Positions 21,869 to 30,267 of a stretch of DNA of 32,364 bases are shown here, piece after piece. Where the stretch lies: assembly GCA_016932935.1 (NCBI GenBank), contig JAFGBX010000212.1:1-32364 (forward strand). Reading direction: 5' to 3'. The position numbers and the translations under genes are program-made. The DNA comes from Promethearchaeota archaeon (GTDB lineage Archaea; Asgardarchaeota; Lokiarchaeia; Sigyniarchaeales; Sigyniarchaeaceae). A model generated the notes under the pieces. The model had not been told where the DNA came from. It saw only the letters and a list, made by a program, of their open reading frames with translations, and ran no database searches. Each line of letters starts with the position of its first letter. Within the stretch, counting starts at the first letter, position 1.

Positions 21869-24655
21869 TCACTTGCCTTTCTTGTTCCTGTCCGCGGTCG
21901 TGAAGGTGTATGTGCCCGAGCCGACGGCATGGATCTTGCCGTCCGGCAACGTGATCTCGGCGGTCGTGTTGGCTGGCACGTGGATCGTGAACGTGATGCC
22001 GTCATCCGCCTCCGTCCAGCCCGACTGGATGATGCCGTAGCACGTGCGGAGCGTCGCGCGCACCCACGATAGGTCGCCGACCACGGCTGGCCGCACCGCG
22101 AACCGCTTGAAGCCTGGCTCGATGGCCTGGATGCCCGCCAGGTACTCGTAGAAGAAGGACACGACGCAGCCCTGCACCGGATGCGCCAGTGATGCTATGC
22201 CGTTCCAATCCTCCCAGATCGTCTTGCTCGGGACGGGCGTCTTCTCGTTGACCCTCGTGAGCATGTGCTCGAAGCCCGGGAACCCCTTGGCTGTTATGGC
22301 ATTGTAGGCGAGGTCGGGCCGCCCGCCTTGGCCGAGCGCCTTGTAGAGGAACCACGTGCCGACGATGCCGGTGGACAGGTGCCCCTTGCGCGTGTCGACC
22401 AGGTTGGTAACGAGCTGCTGGAACACCTTCTGCTCGCAATCCGAGGGCACCATGCCGAGCACGAGTGCCATCGCATAGGCGCTCTGGCTATCTTTCGCCG
22501 AGATGCCCGTCGCCTTATCCAGATATTCGTCGTTAAACGCGGCGACGACCTTGCCGGCGAGTTCCTTGTAGACCTTCTCATCGTCGGGCTTGCCGAGCAG
22601 CGCGGCGGTTTTGGATACGACGTCAGCGCATCGAAAGAAGGCTTGCGTGCATGTGAGCACCCGGGGGGTGCGGTTCGCGGACCCCCCTGAACCCACCTCC
22701 AGCCACTCGCCGAGTATGGTCGCCCAGTTGATCATGTAATCGAACTCGTTTGGCCCGTATTGGGTCGTGCGCCTCAAGAAATCAACGTATCGCTTCATAG
22801 CGGGGTATGCCCTCTCCAGGATGCGCGTGTCGCCGTAATGCTCGTAAAGCTTCCACGGCAGCATGACCAGCGCGCCGCCCCACCATGGATCTGCCATGTT
22901 CCCGAGCTCGTCTTGCGTGAACATGGTGTGATCGGTTGGATCCTTGAGCGTCGATGGGCTCCCCCAGCCGGGCGAGGGCACGATGTCCGGCACTTGTCCC
23001 GACGCGTGCTGCGAGTCTATCAGGTCCTGGATCCATTTTTCATACGCGTTGAGCGTGTCGAAGCTGTACACGCTGCCGTGGGCGGAGAGCAGCGCGTCCT
23101 CCGTCCACCCGGCCTTCTCTCGCTGCGGGCAGTCTTGCGGGTAGGAATGGAACCCGTTCTTGAACGTTCGTTTGCACGCCTCGTTGATCGCGTTGACGAG
23201 GATGTTGGAGCAGTAGAATTCCCCGGCTGGCTCGAAGCTGGTGCAGACCTGCTTCGCGAGGACCGAGACGATCTCGTCCGGCTTCGCCCCCGACACCTGG
23301 ACGTACTGGAAGCCCGCGTAGCAGAATCGCGGCTGCCACGTCTCGACGCCGCCACCCTTGCACGTGTACTCGCACGTTTGGTAGCGCCCGTACGTGTGCC
23401 CGCTGTGGACGTTCATGTCGACGTGCCCGTCGGCCTCGAGCTTCTCGTTGAGCTCGACCATGATCGTCTGCCCCGGCTCCCCGCGCAAAGCGATCTCGAC
23501 CCAGCCCGCGTTGTTCTTCGGGAACCAGTAGACGACCTTGCCGTCTGGCAGGACATTGCGGCTGCACGGCGCGAACGTGTCTTGCACCTTGATCGGCGGG
23601 ATGAGCTGGGAGCGCAAGACGCCCTTGGGTGCCGACAAGGACTTCGCGGCCTGCCAGCGGCCGTCCCCCGCGACCACCCCGCCAGCGACGCTCCACTCGC
23701 CGAGCTCCTTCCGGGCGTCGTACACCTCGCCCGACCGGATGCAGTTGAACCGGATCGGCCCGTCCTCCGTACAAGACCAGGTTGCATCGGTGCAGACGAG
23801 CTCGCTGGTATCGCCGGCGCGGGCGAGTTCCAGCTCGAGCAAGCAGCGTGGCGGGGCGGCCCAGGGCGCCGTCTCGAACCCGAACAAGTCGGGGGTGCCG
23901 ACCCAGTACCAGCCGCTGCCCAGGATCACTCCGATGCAGTTGTTTCCCTCGTGGAGCAACCGCGTCACGTCGTGGCTGACGTAGAGAACGGTCTTGTCGT
24001 AGTGCGTCGCACCAGGATCCAGCACGTTGTCTCCCACTTTCTGGCCGTTCACGTACACCTCGTGGTACCCGAGCCCCGCGACCCGCACGGTGGCCCGTGC
24101 TGGCGGTTTATTTATCGTGAACTCCTTTCGTAGGTACACCGCCTTGGCGTAGTCGTTTTCCGGGCCCGGCCCGTGCGGGTGCTCCCTGCGCGCGGCGGGC
24201 TTGATCCAGGCGGGGCAGTCCTCGAGCTCGTTCGACACGGGGAACCGCTCGTCCAGGGACACGCGCTCCCGCGCGCCGATCCACTCGCCCCTCCAGTCGG
24301 CGGGGAACACTCCCATCGTCCACGAGGCCGGGGCGCTCCACCCGGACTCCGAACCTCGCTCGTCCCAGACCTTGACCTTCCAGAAGCAAGTCATTCTCGA
24401 CCGCAGCTCGGCCCCCGCGTATGCCAAGTGCGCCGACTCTTCGGATGCCACCCTTCCCGAGTCCCACAAGTCGCCGCAATCCTCGTTCAACGTTGCCTCG
24501 GACGAGGCGACGAGCACGCGGTACGCGGCCTGCATCACGCCGCGCCGCGCCCTCTCGCTCGGCTCCAGCTCGATCAACCACCCGAGCCGGGGACGGGGCG
24601 CGTCTATCCCCCTTGGGGAAACAAGGTGTTCGCACGTCAACCCTTTTACGATCAT
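21869..24655 (-). CDS. GH78 alpha-L-rhamnosidase
   Basis: It encodes 928 residues. It removes terminal alpha-L-rhamnose from glycosides or polysaccharides with inversion. The start MIVKGLTCEHLVSPRGIDAP matches the usual opening of GH78 proteins, so I use ATG 24655 (GGTGGTGGA upstream) rather than ATG 24673. Order: N-terminal beta-domains, including 'YLRKEFTINKPPARATVRVAG' (in part) and 'YHEVYVNGQKVGD'; the alpha/alpha-six barrel from about residue 470 with the catalytic motif DCPQREKAGWTED (508-520), holding the expected acid Glu and substrate-binding Asp residues; then 'NWATILGEWLEVG', 'TIWEDWNG', and a terminal beta-domain. There is no secretion signal, so imported rhamnosides are likely substrates. 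It follows GH2 by 39 bases in one operon. Confidence 0.92.
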   Translation of the reverse strand: MIVKGLTCEHLVSPRGIDAPRPRLGWLIELEPSERARRGVMQAAYRVLVASSEATLNEDCGDLWDSGRVASEESAHLAYAGAELRSRMTCFWKVKVWDERGSESGWSAPASWTMGVFPADWRGEWIGARERVSLDERFPVSNELEDCPAWIKPAARREHPHGPGPENDYAKAVYLRKEFTINKPPARATVRVAGLGYHEVYVNGQKVGDNVLDPGATHYDKTVLYVSHDVTRLLHEGNNCIGVILGSGWYWVGTPDLFGFETAPWAAPPRCLLELELARAGDTSELVCTDATWSCTEDGPIRFNCIRSGEVYDARKELGEWSVAGGVVAGDGRWQAAKSLSAPKGVLRSQLIPPIKVQDTFAPCSRNVLPDGKVVYWFPKNNAGWVEIALRGEPGQTIMVELNEKLEADGHVDMNVHSGHTYGRYQTCEYTCKGGGVETWQPRFCYAGFQYVQVSGAKPDEIVSVLAKQVCTSFEPAGEFYCSNILVNAINEACKRTFKNGFHSYPQDCPQREKAGWTEDALLSAHGSVYSFDTLNAYEKWIQDLIDSQHASGQVPDIVPSPGWGSPSTLKDPTDHTMFTQDELGNMADPWWGGALVMLPWKLYEHYGDTRILERAYPAMKRYVDFLRRTTQYGPNEFDYMINWATILGEWLEVGSGGSANRTPRVLTCTQAFFRCADVVSKTAALLGKPDDEKVYKELAGKVVAAFNDEYLDKATGISAKDSQSAYAMALVLGMVPSDCEQKVFQQLVTNLVDTRKGHLSTGIVGTWFLYKALGQGGRPDLAYNAITAKGFPGFEHMLTRVNEKTPVPSKTIWEDWNGIASLAHPVQGCVVSFFYEYLAGIQAIEPGFKRFAVRPAVVGDLSWVRATLRTCYGIIQSGWTEADDGITFTIHVPANTTAEITLPDGKIHAVGSGTYTFTTADRNKKGK

Positions 24656-24694
24656 GAATCCGTCCACCACCATAAAGATAATCTGGATACTGGT

Positions 24695-26530
24695 TCACAG
24701 CAAGTCGTTGATCCGCTTGAGTTCAGCGAGGTCGCCCTTGGGGCGCCGATCGAAGGTCACCATACCGTTGAGCTCCTGGTACTGGTCGCTGAACTCGGTG
24801 TACACGTGGCCGCAGATCCACGACTTGCGGGCTACGAAGGCCTTGATCGTATTCTTGTAGAGGTCGAGGAGCTCGTCCCAGGTCTTGTAGAGGATGCCCT
24901 GGTACCCCCACCCCTTGTACGGGTCGGGCTTTGCGTCCGGGTCGTCGAGGTTCATGCCCCAGCCGCCCCACTCCGTGATGAGGATGGGCTCGCCGTGGTA
25001 CTTGCCGCCCTTCATGTACCACTTCGTGCACCACGCGAAGTCGGCCGGGTCCTCCACATCCGGATACTTTGCCGGGACGTTCTTGTCGAACTCCTCGGGT
25101 TGCTGGTAGATGTGCACCGAGAAGATGTCGGTCGCGCCGTCGATGAGCGAGTACCCGTCGTTCGCGTTGACGGGCCTGGTCGGATCCTCGCCCTTCGTGA
25201 GGTGGTAGAGCGACCTGGCAAAGGCCTGCTCGTCGGGGAGGCTGCTGTTGGCGAGCCCCCAGGTCTCGTTTATGGGGATCCACGTGATGATGCAAGGGTG
25301 GTTCCGGTCTCGCCGGACGACCGCCGGCCACTCGTGGAGCAGCAGCTCGCGCGACCGGCCGGTGTACTTCCGCGAGTTGGCCATCTCCCCCCACAAGAGC
25401 ACGCCCATCTGGTCGGCCAAGTGCAAGAACCGTGGATCCTCGACGATCTGGTGGATGCGGGCGCCGTTGAACCCCATCTCGAGCAAGAGCTCGAGGTCTT
25501 TCTTGATCGCCGCCTCAGACGGCGGGGTCCACAAGCTCTCGGGAAAATAGCCCTGGTACAGCGCGAACTTCAAGTAGATCGGTTCCTCGTTGAGCAGGAT
25601 CTTGTTCCCCTGGACTGACACCTCGCGGAACGCGAACGTGCAGCGCATCTCGTCGACCACCGCCTCGTCGTCCGAGTCGCCGTCGACCATGCGGAACCGG
25701 GCCTCGTATAGCCTCGGGTTCTTTGGCGACCAGAGCTGTATCGCGGCCGGGTCGACGTCGATCTCGAGCCGCGGCTCGCTGAACCCGGGCATCTTGCTGA
25801 TCATGAAGAAAGCCTTGCTGGAGATGGACTTCTCTCCGTCGAAAAGCGAGCATTCGACCACGACGGTCTTGTCTGGCGGCACCTTGCCAGCGACGTTCAT
25901 GAACGCGGAGACGTGCCCGGTCCAGGGGTCGGCACGGACGTAGTGGTCAGACCGGTCCAGATAGAACGGTCGGGCGACGTACTCGAGCCACACGGTCTGC
26001 CAGAGGCCCGTGACCTTCTCGTAGTCGCAGCCGCTGAACCGCTCGACCATGCTCTGCTTCCCCCGCGGGAGCTCCTGGTCGAACTGCATGTCGTGGACGT
26101 GCACGACCAGTAACTGGGGGGCTGCCTTGTCCTCGGTCAGGAAGGGGGTGATGTCGAAGCTGAACGGCGTGGAGCCGCCGCGGTGGTTGCCCACGAGCGA
26201 GCCGTTCACGAACACGTCGCACTCGTAGTCCACGGCGCCGAAGTTGAGCAATACCGTTCCTTTCGTTTTATCGGTCGGTACGGCGATGGTACGCGCGTAC
26301 CACACGTGGTCGACGAAGCGCTGGTCGTCTATGCCCGACAGTTTGCTCTGGTAGACGAAGGGCACGGTAATCTTGCGCGAGAAGTTCGGCTGCTCGAACC
26401 AACGCTCCGCCATGCCCTTGTTCTCGGGGTCGAACTCGAAGTCCCACTCACCGTTCAAGCACGTCCACGAGTCCGGGGCGCGCGTTGCCTCGGGACGCGG
26501 GTACTCCGACCTGGGAGGTGTGTTTGGCAT
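24695..26530 (-). CDS. GH2-family beta-glycosidase (beta-galactosidase/glucuronidase-like)
   Basis: It encodes 611 residues, the compact GH2 form. Sugar-binding jelly-roll about 20-190 ('CLNGEWDFEFDP', 'VWYARTIAVP', 'VFVNGSLVGNHRGGSTPFSF'), immunoglobulin-like domain about 195-305, and TIM barrel about 305-611. The acid/base is Glu422 in 'WIPINETWG'; the nucleophile is Glu520 in 'PILITEWGGWG'. Known: retaining hydrolysis of beta-galactosides, -glucuronides or -mannosides; the precise sugar cannot be told. No signal peptide, so cytoplasmic. It is the first gene of a three-gene glycosidase operon. The promoter at 26552-26561 gives a predicted leaderless mRNA starting at ATG 26530. Confidence 0.92.
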   Translation of the reverse strand: MPNTPPRSEYPRPEATRAPDSWTCLNGEWDFEFDPENKGMAERWFEQPNFSRKITVPFVYQSKLSGIDDQRFVDHVWYARTIAVPTDKTKGTVLLNFGAVDYECDVFVNGSLVGNHRGGSTPFSFDITPFLTEDKAAPQLLVVHVHDMQFDQELPRGKQSMVERFSGCDYEKVTGLWQTVWLEYVARPFYLDRSDHYVRADPWTGHVSAFMNVAGKVPPDKTVVVECSLFDGEKSISSKAFFMISKMPGFSEPRLEIDVDPAAIQLWSPKNPRLYEARFRMVDGDSDDEAVVDEMRCTFAFREVSVQGNKILLNEEPIYLKFALYQGYFPESLWTPPSEAAIKKDLELLLEMGFNGARIHQIVEDPRFLHLADQMGVLLWGEMANSRKYTGRSRELLLHEWPAVVRRDRNHPCIITWIPINETWGLANSSLPDEQAFARSLYHLTKGEDPTRPVNANDGYSLIDGATDIFSVHIYQQPEEFDKNVPAKYPDVEDPADFAWCTKWYMKGGKYHGEPILITEWGGWGMNLDDPDAKPDPYKGWGYQGILYKTWDELLDLYKNTIKAFVARKSWICGHVYTEFSDQYQELNGMVTFDRRPKGDLAELKRINDLL

Positions 26531-26551
26531 GGATCACGGAACGCGCCTGGC

Positions 26552-26561
26552 ATAGATATTG
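26552..26561. promoter_or_regulatory. box A between the divergent GH2 and mttB-like genes
   Basis: The sequence ATAGATATTG reads CAATATCTAT on the minus strand. Its centre is 26 bases from the GH2 ATG (26530), and on the plus strand it would start transcription near 26582. The AT-rich island is small and roughly symmetric (ATAG ... CTAT), so it could serve both genes. Confidence 0.45.
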
Positions 26562-26637
26562 CTATTGTGGCTGATACGTGGCGCGGCGGGACAAGCGGTT
26601 CTTAAGCAACACGGACGACAGCTACTCGAGGCATACT

Positions 26638-28107
26638 ATGAGAATGCAGCGCTTGGCGGTGTTGGATCCGGATGAGATCGCCCGCATCCACGAGGCATCC
26701 CTCCGCATCCTGTCGACGACCGGCGTGAGGGTGGAATCAGCCCGAGCGCGTGAGTTGCTCTCCCACCGCGGTGCCAAGCCGCGCGGTTCCGGGTCGCATG
26801 TGAACCAGCTCTTATTTCCACCCGATCTGGTGGAAGATAGTTTGAAACTCGTCCCCCCGTCATTCAGCTTGCATGGCCCCGATGGGACGTTCCGCGTGGA
26901 CGTCTCCACGGAGGGGACGGTCTTTGCATCGCAGGGTTCCCCGACGAAGGTGTTCGACGAGCGGGATCCATCGACGCCCCGAGACGCGACGGTCGCCGAC
27001 TTTGTGTCGTACCTCCGCGTGCTCGACGCGCTCCCTCGCATCTCGGTGTCGCACCTCGACGTGTGGCCGCTCGACGTCGACTACGGCGTGATGCACGCCT
27101 GTGCCACGATCGAGTGGGCCAAGTGCTGTCGCAAGCCGTTCGGTATGGGCTGCCGGGGGCGCGAGGCGAGCCAAGACGTGATCAACATCGCCCGCGCCAT
27201 TGCAGAGGGCACGGGTGAGCGCCAGTCCATCGAGAAACATCCCAGACTCATCGCATTCTTCAATCCGATAAGCCCCTTGAGGTTACCCGAGGGATTGCTC
27301 GACGGGCTGCTCGTGTTCGTTACAAACAAGCAGCCCACCATCATCGCCCCGGCCGCGTGCGCAGGGACGACCGCGCCGATGACCATCGCCGGTTTACTCG
27401 CCCAGACAAACGCCGAGATCCTCGCAACCGTGACGATCGCCCAGCTCGCCGAGCCGGGCACCCCCTTGCTCTACGGCTGCGTGAACAGCGTGCTCGACCC
27501 GGTTACCGGTAACGTGGCCTGGGGTTCGCCCGAGACGGGGCTGATCACCACGGCAGCGGCCCAGCTGGCCCGGTTCTATCATATGCCCTCGCGCGCAGCC
27601 GGCGCCGTCACGAACGCGAATGCACTCGATATGCAGAACGGCATCGAGCGCGCGATGTCTTTATTCATGTCAACTGCTGCCGGCGTCAATTATTTGACGT
27701 GCGCCGGTACCTACGCGTCGCTGCTCGTGTCCAGCCTCGAGCTGCTCGCCATCGATGACGAGCTGGCCGGCGCTTGCCAGCGGGCAGTCGACGGCATCTC
27801 GGTATCGGGAGAAGCGCTAGCGCTCGGGGAGATCGACACGATCGCGGGGACTGAAGGCAAGAGCTACCTGACCAGCCGGCACACGCAGAAGGCCGCGCGC
27901 AAGGAGCTCTTCATCCCGCGGCTCAGCGACCGCCTGTCGCACGACACGTGGGTCTCGCGGGGTATGCCCGGCATCATCGAGAACGCGCGCGCCAGGGTAC
28001 GCGATATCCTTGCCGAGCCCATGGAGATACGCATACCAGCGGGGACAGTGGCCAAGTTGGAAGGCCTTTACGAGGAGATCGAGAAAAGGGGAGCAAGAAA
28101 GGCGTGA
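26638..28107 (+). CDS. non-pyrrolysine MttB-family trimethylamine/betaine-type methyltransferase
   Basis: It encodes 489 residues, with ATG 26638 preferred for its CGAGG at 26627-26631 and alignment with its paralogues; the frame is open from GTG 26578. It is COG5598-like: N-terminal 'LDPDEIARIHEASLRILSTTGV' (in part), middle 'PTIIAPAACAGTTAPMTIAG' (the superfamily's glycine-rich barrel segment), and 'VTNANALDMQNGIERAMS'. No in-frame amber occurs, so unlike true MttB it lacks pyrrolysine. Characterised non-Pyl relatives (MtgB, MtpB, MtcB, MtyB) demethylate glycine betaine, proline betaine, carnitine or gamma-butyrobetaine onto a corrinoid protein. The substrate here is open. It is the most divergent of three paralogues and lies convergent to the second (15-base gap). 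Confidence 0.87.
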   Translation: MRMQRLAVLDPDEIARIHEASLRILSTTGVRVESARARELLSHRGAKPRGSGSHVNQLLFPPDLVEDSLKLVPPSFSLHGPDGTFRVDVSTEGTVFASQGSPTKVFDERDPSTPRDATVADFVSYLRVLDALPRISVSHLDVWPLDVDYGVMHACATIEWAKCCRKPFGMGCRGREASQDVINIARAIAEGTGERQSIEKHPRLIAFFNPISPLRLPEGLLDGLLVFVTNKQPTIIAPAACAGTTAPMTIAGLLAQTNAEILATVTIAQLAEPGTPLLYGCVNSVLDPVTGNVAWGSPETGLITTAAAQLARFYHMPSRAAGAVTNANALDMQNGIERAMSLFMSTAAGVNYLTCAGTYASLLVSSLELLAIDDELAGACQRAVDGISVSGEALALGEIDTIAGTEGKSYLTSRHTQKAARKELFIPRLSDRLSHDTWVSRGMPGIIENARARVRDILAEPMEIRIPAGTVAKLEGLYEEIEKRGARKA

Positions 28108-28122
28108 GCGGTTGCACGCGCG

Positions 28123-29607
28123 TCATGCGTTGAACTTCTTGCCCTCGAGGCCGGTTCGGGCCTCCCCCACGATGGCCGCGAGCACCTTCACCACGCCCGG
28201 ATCCAGGGACGCGGGCGAGTGATGCTTGAGGATCTCCCTCGCCTTCTCTACGACCCTCTGCCCGTAGGTCTTCCCGCCCTTCTTCCGCCAGGCGTCGGGC
28301 ATGTCCCGGTTGCATACAGCTGGGCGCCAGATCTCAGTTCGGAAGTGCTTGAGCGTGTGCCGCTCGGCGAGGAAGTTGGCCTGCGGGGCCTTGAGCGGGC
28401 TGTTCTTGTCGATCAGATCCAGGGCGAGCGTCTCCTCGGAGATCTCGAACCCCTTCATGAAGCGGCGGATGTAACTGACGATCTCGTCGCACATCACGAT
28501 CGAGGCCGGGCTACCCAGCAACCCCTGGCCGAGGTACCCGACATCGTGGATCAAGTTCGCCCCGTCCATGGCCGCCAGCAGCTCGGCGAAGGCATGCTCC
28601 ATTGCGGCCTGCTGGTCGAGCACGTGCGAGTCTGTACCGACGATTCCCCAGCAGGGGATCTCGTAATGGTGGTAGATGTCGGCGAACGCGGCGTTCGTGA
28701 GCCGCACCTCTGGGGAGCCGTAGCAGTAGGTCATCGACTTCATGTCCAGGGGAACCACGGCCCAGCCGGAGACGATCGGGGCGCCCCCCTTCTTGAGCTG
28801 GTGCATGACGATGCCGCTCAGCGCCTCGGCGTTCGCTTGCGTGATGCCACCCGCGAGCGTGACGGGGCCGCTCGCCCCGAGCAGCACGGTCGGGATGTAG
28901 CAGATCGGTATCCCGTTCTCCGCGCAGAACAGCAGCTTGTCGACCGCCCCCTTTGAGTGAGTGAGGGGCGCCACGGGCTCGGAGTAGTGGATCAAGAACG
29001 GCTTCTGCCGCAGGGCTTCCATCCCGCCTGCGACCGCCCGCGCCATCCTCGCGATGTATTCGAGGTCGTCCTTGCCCGCCGCGGTGAAGAAGATCGGCTT
29101 GGTCGAGTTCTCCACCTCCGCCTTGAAGCACTCGACGTACATCGTGTTCGTCGGCACGTCGCCCGGCAGGGCGAAGGAGGCGATGAAATCGATGTTCGGG
29201 CAGAAGTCGGCGACCCGCGCAGCGTTGACTACGTCCTGCAAGACCGACCTCCTGGCCTCCCCCGTCTCGAGGTCGACGGTCGTGGGGAGGTCGGTGCCCA
29301 GGCCGAAGTAGCTGTTCCGGCCCTCCAGCACCATGGCGGGTTCCCCCTTCCGGTCGTAGATGTCGATGCGGGACGGGGCAGACTCGATGCAAGCCTCGAC
29401 GACGCCACGTGGGATCCTCACGATGTCCTCCTTCTCCACGGCACACCCCGCTTCCTCCAGCACGCGGATCCCTTCCGGGTCCGCGACCCTTACCCCGGTC
29501 TCCTCGAGGATCTTTAAGGTCGTGGCGTGGATGCGCTCGATCTGGCCGTCATCGAGCAGCCTGTATCGCGGCCGCGCTACCGAGCTCTTTCGGGCGTCAT
29601 TTCCCAC
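28123..29607 (-). CDS. non-pyrrolysine MttB-family methyltransferase (operon with corrinoid protein)
   Basis: It encodes 494 residues from GTG 29607, which overlaps the end of the corrinoid protein gene by 11 bases; a longer frame to 29670 would run far back into that gene. N-terminal 'LLDDGQIERIHATTLKILEE' is typical of the family, as are 'YFGLGTDLPTTVDLETGEAR' and 'LGASGPVTLAGGITQANAEA'. 'SEETLALDLIDK' and 'FLAERHTLKHFRTEIWRP' form the terminal part seen in MttB-like proteins. No in-frame stop, so no pyrrolysine. Expected: transfer of a methyl group from a methylated amine to the Co(I) corrinoid of the neighbouring protein. The overlap argues for tight translational coupling to it. Confidence 0.9.
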   Translation of the reverse strand: MGNDARKSSVARPRYRLLDDGQIERIHATTLKILEETGVRVADPEGIRVLEEAGCAVEKEDIVRIPRGVVEACIESAPSRIDIYDRKGEPAMVLEGRNSYFGLGTDLPTTVDLETGEARRSVLQDVVNAARVADFCPNIDFIASFALPGDVPTNTMYVECFKAEVENSTKPIFFTAAGKDDLEYIARMARAVAGGMEALRQKPFLIHYSEPVAPLTHSKGAVDKLLFCAENGIPICYIPTVLLGASGPVTLAGGITQANAEALSGIVMHQLKKGGAPIVSGWAVVPLDMKSMTYCYGSPEVRLTNAAFADIYHHYEIPCWGIVGTDSHVLDQQAAMEHAFAELLAAMDGANLIHDVGYLGQGLLGSPASIVMCDEIVSYIRRFMKGFEISEETLALDLIDKNSPLKAPQANFLAERHTLKHFRTEIWRPAVCNRDMPDAWRKKGGKTYGQRVVEKAREILKHHSPASLDPGVVKVLAAIVGEARTGLEGKKFNA

Positions 29608-30262
29608 CCTTGCTCGACCCCCTGAGTGCTTCCTTGATGAGCTTGACCGCGTCGATGGCGTTCTCGGCATAGCCGTCCGCGCCGCAATGCTTGACCCACT
29701 CAGCGTTCACGGCAGCGCCACCGAGGAACACCTTGAACTTGTCCCGCACGCCCTTCGTCACCATAGCTTCGACGAGTGCCTTCTGGCCGGGCATGGTGGT
29801 CGTGAGGAGCGCAGAAACGCCTATCGCGTCGACATCTTGCTCGATGGCTTGGGCGATGATCCTCTCCACCGGGACGTCTACGCCGAGGTCGACGACCTCG
29901 AATCCGTTGGCGCTCAGCATGGTCGCGACGATGTTCTTCCCTATCGAGTGAATGTCCCCTTCGATGGTCGCGACCAGCACCTTGCCGAAGGTCGCCGCCT
30001 TTCCCTGGGCCTTCAGCCGGGGGAGCAAGACGTCCATTGCCCGCTGGACGATGGTGCCGCCGAGCATCAGCTCGGGGAGGAAGTACTCGCCGGTCTCCCA
30101 GAGCTTTCCTATCTTGTTGATCGCCGTGCCGAACCCCTTCTCGATCACTTCGAGGACGTCCATATCCCCGGTGATTGCCCGCTCCGCGAGCTCCACAGCC
30201 CTTCCTTCTTCTAGGTTGACGATCGCGTCGGATATTTCCTCGAAATATCGGCCCTTGTTCAT
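29597..30262 (-). CDS. MtbC/MttC-like corrinoid (methylcobamide-binding) protein
   Basis: It encodes 221 residues, the normal size. The start is ATG 30262, preceded by GGTGAG overlapping the upstream stop codon; a longer frame to 30460 re-reads the upstream gene. Residues about 1-90 are the helical cap ('GFGTAINKIGKLWETGEYFLPEL', in part). Residues 93-215 are the cobalamin-binding Rossmann domain with the lower-axial-ligand motif Asp103-Ile-His105-Ser-Ile-Gly108, then 'GVSALLTTTM' (148-157) and 'LGGAAVN' (180-186). Known: the bound corrinoid cycles between Co(I) and methyl-Co(III), taking methyl from MttB-type enzymes and giving it to a second methyltransferase. It lies between two MttB paralogues in one operon. 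No reductive activase (RamA-like) is in the window. Confidence 0.95.
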   Translation of the reverse strand: MNKGRYFEEISDAIVNLEEGRAVELAERAITGDMDVLEVIEKGFGTAINKIGKLWETGEYFLPELMLGGTIVQRAMDVLLPRLKAQGKAATFGKVLVATIEGDIHSIGKNIVATMLSANGFEVVDLGVDVPVERIIAQAIEQDVDAIGVSALLTTTMPGQKALVEAMVTKGVRDKFKVFLGGAAVNAEWVKHCGADGYAENAIDAVKLIKEALRGSSKGGK

Positions 30263-30267
30263 GTGTC

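Noticed and set aside
21865-22005. N-terminal extension of the GH-D-like protein
   Set aside because: Ser/Arg/Thr-rich, overlaps the end of GH78. ATG 21864 has GAGG in the right place.
22760-25618. Long plus-strand frames opposite GH78 and GH2
   Set aside because: Same composition bias. Catalytic motifs of GH78 and GH2 lie on the minus strand, so these are shadows.
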